NCBI RefSeq assembly: GCF_029948125.1
Contig: NZ_JASAMB010000025.1
Span: 1-64,000 of the forward strand
Reading direction: 5' to 3'
Origin: Catellatospora sp. KI3
GTDB taxonomy: Bacteria; Actinomycetota; Actinomycetes; Mycobacteriales; Micromonosporaceae
DNA: 64,000 nucleotides
The notes beneath the pieces were generated by a model, which was not told where the DNA came from, did not search any database, and saw only the letters and a program-made list of their open reading frames with translations. The translations under genes were made by a program, and so were the position numbers. How positions within the stretch are numbered: position 1 is the stretch's first letter; the number at the start of each line of letters is the position of its first letter. Below, piece after piece: positions 59,876-64,000 of this stretch.

Positions 59876-60219
59876 TGGTCGCCTCCTTCCAGCTCGGCCT
59901 TGATCTGCTCGGCGACGGGGTCGAGCCTGCGGTCGGCGTAGCGGGCGTACAGCCACGCGATGAGGAACGTGGAGACGAACTGCAGCAGCCCGAAGATCAG
60001 GGCGACGTTGATGTGGTCGCCGAGCACGACCTTGCCCATGAAGTCACGCGCGTACGCGGAGAGGATCACGTACAGCGCGTACCAGGTGAAGAAGGCGATG
60101 GTCATCGGGAAGACGAAGCGTCGCAGCGCCGAGCGCAGTCCGGCGAACTCGGGACTGCTCGCCACCTGCTCGTAGCGGTCGGGCGTGGCTGCGCTCTTCT
60201 CGGGAGCGTCGGTGCTCAT
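59872..60219 (-). CDS. DUF485 membrane protein (YjcH-like)
   Basis: This 115-aa protein has two transmembrane helices (MTIAFFTWYALYVILSAYAR, VALIFGLLQFVSTFLIAWLY). It is the small partner commonly encoded with ActP-type symporters and probably forms a complex or aids their assembly. Confidence 0.9.
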   Translation of the reverse strand: MSTDAPEKSAATPDRYEQVASSPEFAGLRSALRRFVFPMTIAFFTWYALYVILSAYARDFMGKVVLGDHINVALIFGLLQFVSTFLIAWLYARYADRRLDPVAEQIKAELEGGDQ

Positions 60220-60366
60220 GTGTCACCAGCCTGTGGGGAGGGAACGGTTCAGCGCAGGCTAGGACCGGTGATCGCCTGCCGGTACGGGCAAATCGGGCGC
60301 GGTTGCCACCCGCGCCGAACGGTAGCCCCCACGCGCCCAGCGGCGAGCCGCCTTCGCCGAACGGCA

Positions 60367-60420
60367 GTAAGGAAGGGACCCTTCCCATCGCTTTCCGACG
60401 TAGAAGGGTCCCTTCTCAAC
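60367..60420 (+). repeat. Family C inverted repeat, copy 3 (54 bp)
   Basis: GTAAGGAAGGGACCCTTCC and GAAGGGTCCCTTC units sit between the DUF485 and LytTR genes, both on the minus strand. It is 28 bp from the LytTR gene stop, where it may act as that gene's terminator. Confidence 0.9.
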
Positions 60421-60447
60421 GCAGCGAGCGGCGAGCGTGCGGCGTGG

Positions 60448-61212
60448 TCAGGCGGTCCAGTGCTGCTTCGCGGGGCGGATGAGGCGGTCCTTGAGGGCGC
60501 GGGTGTGCCGGCGGGCGACCGGCAGCTGGTGGCCCTCGACGGTGACGACGTACCCGGAGCCGGTCAGCCGCAGCTCGGTGACCAGGTCCAGCCGGACCAG
60601 GTAGGAGCGGTGGATGCGCAGGAAACCGGCCTCGGTCCAGCGCTCCTCCAGCTGCGTCAGCGACACCCGGACCAGGTGCGAGCCGTCGGCGGTGTGCAGC
60701 CGGGCGTAGTCGCCCTGGGCCTCGACCCAGCACACGGCCGAGCGGGCCAGCAGCTTGACGACGCCGCCGAGCTCGACCGGGATGGTGACGTCGGCCCCGG
60801 CGGGGTCGGGGGTGGCCCGTTCGCCGCCGTGGCCGCGTTCGGCCAGCACCCGCCGCAGCGACTCGGCGATCCGCTCGGGCCGCACCGGTTTGCGTACGTA
60901 GTCGACGACGCCGAGGTCGAACGCGTCAGCGGCCCGGTCGTCGTAGGCGGTGACGAAGACGACGGCGGGGGAGCGGGCGAACCGCTGCAGCAGCCTGGCC
61001 AGGTCCATTCCGTCCAGGCCGGGCATGCGCAGGTCGAGGAAGACCGCGTCGACGTCGGTGTCGCGCAGTACGCGCAGCGCCTCGGTGGCGTCGGGGGCGG
61101 TGTGCACGTGCCCGACCCGGGGGTCGTTGCGCAGCAGGTAGGCCAGCTCGTCGAGGGCGGGCGGCTCGTCGTCGACGGCCAGTACCCGCAGCGAGGGCTC
61201 CATCACGGTCAT
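60448..61212 (-). CDS. LytTR-family response regulator
   Basis: This 254-aa protein has a receiver domain (VLAVDDEPPALDELAYLLRN, phosphoacceptor in VFLDLRMPGLDG) and a C-terminal LytTR DNA-binding domain (VCWVEAQGDYARLHTADGSH, FLRIHRSYLVRLDLV). It is coupled by ATGA overlap to the sensor kinase. It probably controls one or both flanking symporter genes. Confidence 0.93.
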   Translation of the reverse strand: MTVMEPSLRVLAVDDEPPALDELAYLLRNDPRVGHVHTAPDATEALRVLRDTDVDAVFLDLRMPGLDGMDLARLLQRFARSPAVVFVTAYDDRAADAFDLGVVDYVRKPVRPERIAESLRRVLAERGHGGERATPDPAGADVTIPVELGGVVKLLARSAVCWVEAQGDYARLHTADGSHLVRVSLTQLEERWTEAGFLRIHRSYLVRLDLVTELRLTGSGYVVTVEGHQLPVARRHTRALKDRLIRPAKQHWTA

Positions 61213-62396
61213 GCGCGGCTGCTCCGGTGGAATTTGGGGATGCGCAGGCTGACGCGGGTGCCTGCGTCGGGGGCGGTCTCCACGACCAGGCCGTACGAGT
61301 CGCCGAAGACCGCCCGCAGCCGGTCGTCGACGTTGCCGAGCCCCACGTGGCGGCCGGGTTCGGCGTCGCCGGCCGGGGCCGGGTTGAGCAGGACCGCCGG
61401 GTCCATGCCGACGCCGTCGTCCTCGACGATGATCTCGCAGTCGGCCCCGGCGTCGGCGGCGCTGATCCGGATGGTGCCCATCCCCGGCTTGGGGTGCAGG
61501 CCGTGCCGGACGGCGTTCTCGACCAGCGGCTGCAGGCACAGGAACGGCACCTCCACCGGCAGCACCTCCGGCGCCACCCGCAGCCGCACCTGGAGTTTCT
61601 CGCCGAAGCGGGCCCGTTCGATGGTGAGGTAGCGGTCGATCGAGCGCAGCTCCTCGGCCAGGGTGGTGAAGTCGCCGTGGGCGCGGAAGGAGTAGCGGGT
61701 GAACTCGGCGAACTCGAGGATCAGCTCGCGGGCGCGCTCGGGGTCGGTGCGCACGAACGAGGCGATCGCGGTGAGGGCGTTGTAGACGAAGTGCGGGCTG
61801 ATCTGGGCGCGCAGGGCGCGGACCTCGGCGCGGGCGGAGCGGGCGCGCTCCTCCTGCAGTTCGGCCAGCTCCAGCTGCAGGGCCATCCAGTGGGCGGTCT
61901 CCAGCACCACGCGCAGCAGGCCGGGGGAGGGGCGGGCGTCGGTGACGGCGACCAGCGCGGCGGTCGGGGCGCCGGTGCGCGAGGGCGGGGTGACGGGGGC
62001 GGCCACGACGCCGCGCACCGGGCAGTCCAGCCGTACGCAGGAGAGTTCGTCGGCGTGCAGCAGCACGGGCCGCTCGGTGGCCAGGGCGCGGCGGGCGGCG
62101 GCGAGCACCGCGTCGCGGTGGTCGGTCCCCGCGCCGTCGTGGGCGATGACGCCGCCCCGGTCGGCCAGGGCGAGCCCGGCGGTGCCGACGAGGGTACGCA
62201 GATGCTTGAGCGCCTGGGCCGCGGTGTCGTCGCGCAGCCCCTGCCGCAGCGGCCCGCTGGCCAGCGCCGCCGAGTGCAGCACCTGGTACGTGGCCCGCTC
62301 GGTCGGTGTGATCACCCGCCGCCTGCCGCGCAGCATCACCACGGCGGCGGCCGCCACCACGCCGACCACCGCCACCACCCCCACCGCCGCAAGCAC
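61209..62396 (-). CDS. LytS-family sensor histidine kinase
   Basis: This 395-aa protein has a single N-terminal transmembrane helix (VGVVAVVGVVAAAAVVML), a GAF-like middle domain with Cys (SCVRLDCPVRGVVAAP), a His_kinase core with AQISPHFVYNALTAIASFVR and an ATPase domain (FLCLQPLVENAVRHGL, EDDGVGMD). It signals to the LytTR regulator next to it. It starts at GTG 62396 with GGGGGA upstream; repeat C4 lies 28 bp ahead of it. Confidence 0.92.
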   Translation of the reverse strand: MLAAVGVVAVVGVVAAAAVVMLRGRRRVITPTERATYQVLHSAALASGPLRQGLRDDTAAQALKHLRTLVGTAGLALADRGGVIAHDGAGTDHRDAVLAAARRALATERPVLLHADELSCVRLDCPVRGVVAAPVTPPSRTGAPTAALVAVTDARPSPGLLRVVLETAHWMALQLELAELQEERARSARAEVRALRAQISPHFVYNALTAIASFVRTDPERARELILEFAEFTRYSFRAHGDFTTLAEELRSIDRYLTIERARFGEKLQVRLRVAPEVLPVEVPFLCLQPLVENAVRHGLHPKPGMGTIRISAADAGADCEIIVEDDGVGMDPAVLLNPAPAGDAEPGRHVGLGNVDDRLRAVFGDSYGLVVETAPDAGTRVSLRIPKFHRSSRA

Positions 62397-62424
62397 GCCC
62401 CCGATGTTCCCCCGCCGCCCCCGG

Positions 62425-62478
62425 AGAAGGAAGGGCCCCTTCTTATCGCTTCACGTAGAAGAAGGGCCCCTTCCAAAC
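62425..62478 (+). repeat. Family C inverted repeat, copy 4 (54 bp)
   Basis: GGAAGGGCCCCTTCT and GAAGAAGGGCCCCTTCC units lie between the divergent kinase and second symporter genes, in a promoter region rather than at gene ends. This argues against a role only as a terminator. Confidence 0.9.
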
Positions 62479-62551
62479 CGCCGGAGGCGCGCGGCGGGCG
62501 GCACCTGCGGGCGTGGCGCGCGGGCGGTGGGGCGGTTACGATCCGACGGCT

Positions 62552-64000
62552 GTGAACGCCTACGCCCTGTTCGCCGTCACGACCGTCACCGTGGTGACCG
62601 TCGTCATCGGAGCGTGGGGTGTGCGCCTGGTGCGGGGCACGTCGGATCTGCTGGTGGCGTCGCGGATGGTCAGCCCCACGCAGAACGCCGCGGCGATCGG
62701 CGGGGAGTACCTGTCGGCGGCGAGTTTCCTGGGCGTGGCCGGGCTGATCCTGGCGTACGGGGCGCGCATGCTCTGGTATCCGGTCGGGTTCGCCGCGGGC
62801 TACCTGGCGCTGCTGCTGTTCGTGGCGGCGCCGCTGCGCCGGTCGGGGGCGTTCACGCTGCCGGACTTCTGCGAGGCGCGGCTCGGGTCGCCCCGGCTGC
62901 GGGCGCTGGCGACGGCGTTCGTGCTGTTCATCGGCTGGTTCTACCTGCTGCCGCAGCTGCAGGGGGCGGGGCTGACGTTCGGGATCGTCACCGGCGGCCC
63001 GCACTGGCTCGGGGTGGTGCTGGTCGGGGCGGTGGTGACCGGCAACGTGGCGTTCGGCGGGATGCGCTCGGCGACGTACGTGCAGGCGTTCCAGTACTGG
63101 CTGAAGCTGACCGCGATCGCGGTGCCCGCGTTCTTCCTGCTGGCGCGGTGGCGCTCCGACGGCAGCCCGCCGGTGCCGCACGACGCGGCGTGGGCGGCGC
63201 CGACGGGCGGGCTGGTCGGGACGTACTCGCTGATCCTGGCGACGTTCCTGGGCACGATGGGGCTGCCGCACGTGCTGGCCCGGTTCTACACCAACCCCGA
63301 CGGGGCCTCGGCGCGGCGCACCACCGCGATCGTGCTGGGCCTGGTCGGCGTCTTCTACCTCTTCCCGGCGGTGTACGGGGTGCTGGGCCGGGTCTACACC
63401 CCGCAGCTGGCCGACGGGCGCAACGACACCGTGGTGCTGCTGCTGCCCGGGGCGGCGCTGGGGCCGGGCCTGGCCGCCGACTGCCTGGGCGCGCTGGTGG
63501 CGGCCGGGGCGTTCGCGGCGTTCCTGTCGACGTCCAACGGGCTGCTGACCAGCGTCGCGGGGGTGCTGGCCAACGACGTACGGCTGCCGGGGTGGCTGGC
63601 GCGGCGGGCGGCCGGGCCGCTGACGGCGTTCCGGCTGGCGGCGCTGGCGGCCGGGACGGTGCCGACGCTGCTGGCGCTGGCGGTGCACGGCCTGAACGTG
63701 TCGCAGGTGGTGGGGCTGGCGTTCGCGGTGGCGGCGTCGAGCTTCTGCCCGCTGCTGGTGCTGGGCATCTGGTGGCGCGGCCTGACCGCGGCGGGGGCGG
63801 CGGCGGGGATCCTGGCCGGGGGCGGCAGCGCGGTGGTGGCGGTGCTGTGGACGGTGTTCGCCCCGCCCGCGCCGGGCCTGGCCGCGGACCTGCTGGCCCA
63901 GCCGGCGGCGTGGACGGTGCCGCTGTCGTTCGCGGTGATGACGGCGGTGTCGGCGGCGACCCGGCGCCGGGTCCCGGCCGGGGTCGGCGCGATGCTGCTG
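62552..64000 (+). CDS. Second sodium:solute symporter (partial, runs off the window)
   Basis: An open frame from GTG 62552 gives 483 codons without a stop before the window end. It has SSS-family segments (GGEYLSAASFLGVAGLILAY, TMGLPHVLARFYTNPDGASA, AFLSTSNGLLTSVAGVLAND). It is divergent from the LytS kinase and related to the ActP-type symporter at 58232. It is a likely target of the LytS/LytTR pair. Confidence 0.88.
   Translation, partial: MNAYALFAVTTVTVVTVVIGAWGVRLVRGTSDLLVASRMVSPTQNAAAIGGEYLSAASFLGVAGLILAYGARMLWYPVGFAAGYLALLLFVAAPLRRSGAFTLPDFCEARLGSPRLRALATAFVLFIGWFYLLPQLQGAGLTFGIVTGGPHWLGVVLVGAVVTGNVAFGGMRSATYVQAFQYWLKLTAIAVPAFFLLARWRSDGSPPVPHDAAWAAPTGGLVGTYSLILATFLGTMGLPHVLARFYTNPDGASARRTTAIVLGLVGVFYLFPAVYGVLGRVYTPQLADGRNDTVVLLLPGAALGPGLAADCLGALVAAGAFAAFLSTSNGLLTSVAGVLANDVRLPGWLARRAAGPLTAFRLAALAAGTVPTLLALAVHGLNVSQVVGLAFAVAASSFCPLLVLGIWWRGLTAAGAAAGILAGGGSAVVAVLWTVFAPPAPGLAADLLAQPAAWTVPLSFAVMTAVSAATRRRVPAGVGAMLL

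Noticed and set aside
49773-62478. CRISPR-like repeats
   Set aside because: Family A, B and C copies are dispersed kilobases apart, without regular spacers or cas genes.

Overview
The window is very GC-rich with strong G/C third-position bias, many GTG starts and 4-bp ATGA/GTGA gene overlaps. Its backbone is TPR protein - HAD phosphatase - tlyA - nadK - recN - steA - steB/mctB-like - pyrG - NUDIX - ald - parA - scpA - scpB - rluB - cmk - der, the block known from mycobacteria (Rv1691-Rv1713) and Streptomyces. This points to an actinobacterium, most likely Micromonosporaceae; the genus cannot be fixed from sequence alone.

Layout. 0-8 kb: a disordered RGG-repeat/TPR/acidic-tail protein, a HAD phosphatase, a histone-H1-like tailed protein, tlyA, nadK and recN. 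8-10.3 kb: an insertion relative to the mycobacterial order (SMR efflux gene, polytopic membrane protein) bordered by two kinds of inverted repeat and a (CGTGG)17 array. 10.4-18.7 kb: cell-envelope and division genes (steA, steB-like, MraY-like transferase, murJ, a glycosyltransferase, a membrane protein with a phosphatase-like ectodomain). 18.7-27.6 kb: pyrG, NUDIX, ald, parA, scpA, a greatly enlarged scpB and rluB. 27.5-39.5 kb: an accessory island between rluB and cmk. It holds a mycosin protease, two type VII secretion-like helical proteins, an NTase-like protein, a fragmented CpnT-like multidomain toxin, small candidate immunity proteins, a cell-wall hydrolase, a NUDIX protein, endonuclease V and a YbaB-like/WXG100-like pair. 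39.6-41.8 kb: cmk, a 27-codon coupled leader ORF and der.

41.9-64 kb is a patchwork of small units: divergent HMA metallochaperone and ArsR/SRPBCC genes; a type III polyketide synthase/methyltransferase/FAD monooxygenase operon resembling srsABC; mscL; a Ser/Thr kinase with a beta-propeller-like sensor; an AlkB-like oxygenase; a ThrE-like exporter; a Ski2-like helicase; an inositol-phosphatase-like enzyme; a deoxyribosyltransferase-NUDIX fusion; a P-loop-less uridine-kinase-like protein; a CBS-pair protein; and a LytS/LytTR two-component pair flanked by two sodium:solute symporters.

The most unusual non-coding signal is three families of dispersed, fixed-length intergenic inverted repeats: family A, 65 bp, 2 copies; family B, 64 bp, 3 copies; family C, 54 bp, 4 copies. 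Paired substitutions between their arms suggest that the folded structure is what is conserved. Family C supplies stop codons to flanking genes. The most interesting coding unit is the type VII-like toxin island with its frameshifted toxin and nested small gene. No tRNA, rRNA, CRISPR array or transposase was found.
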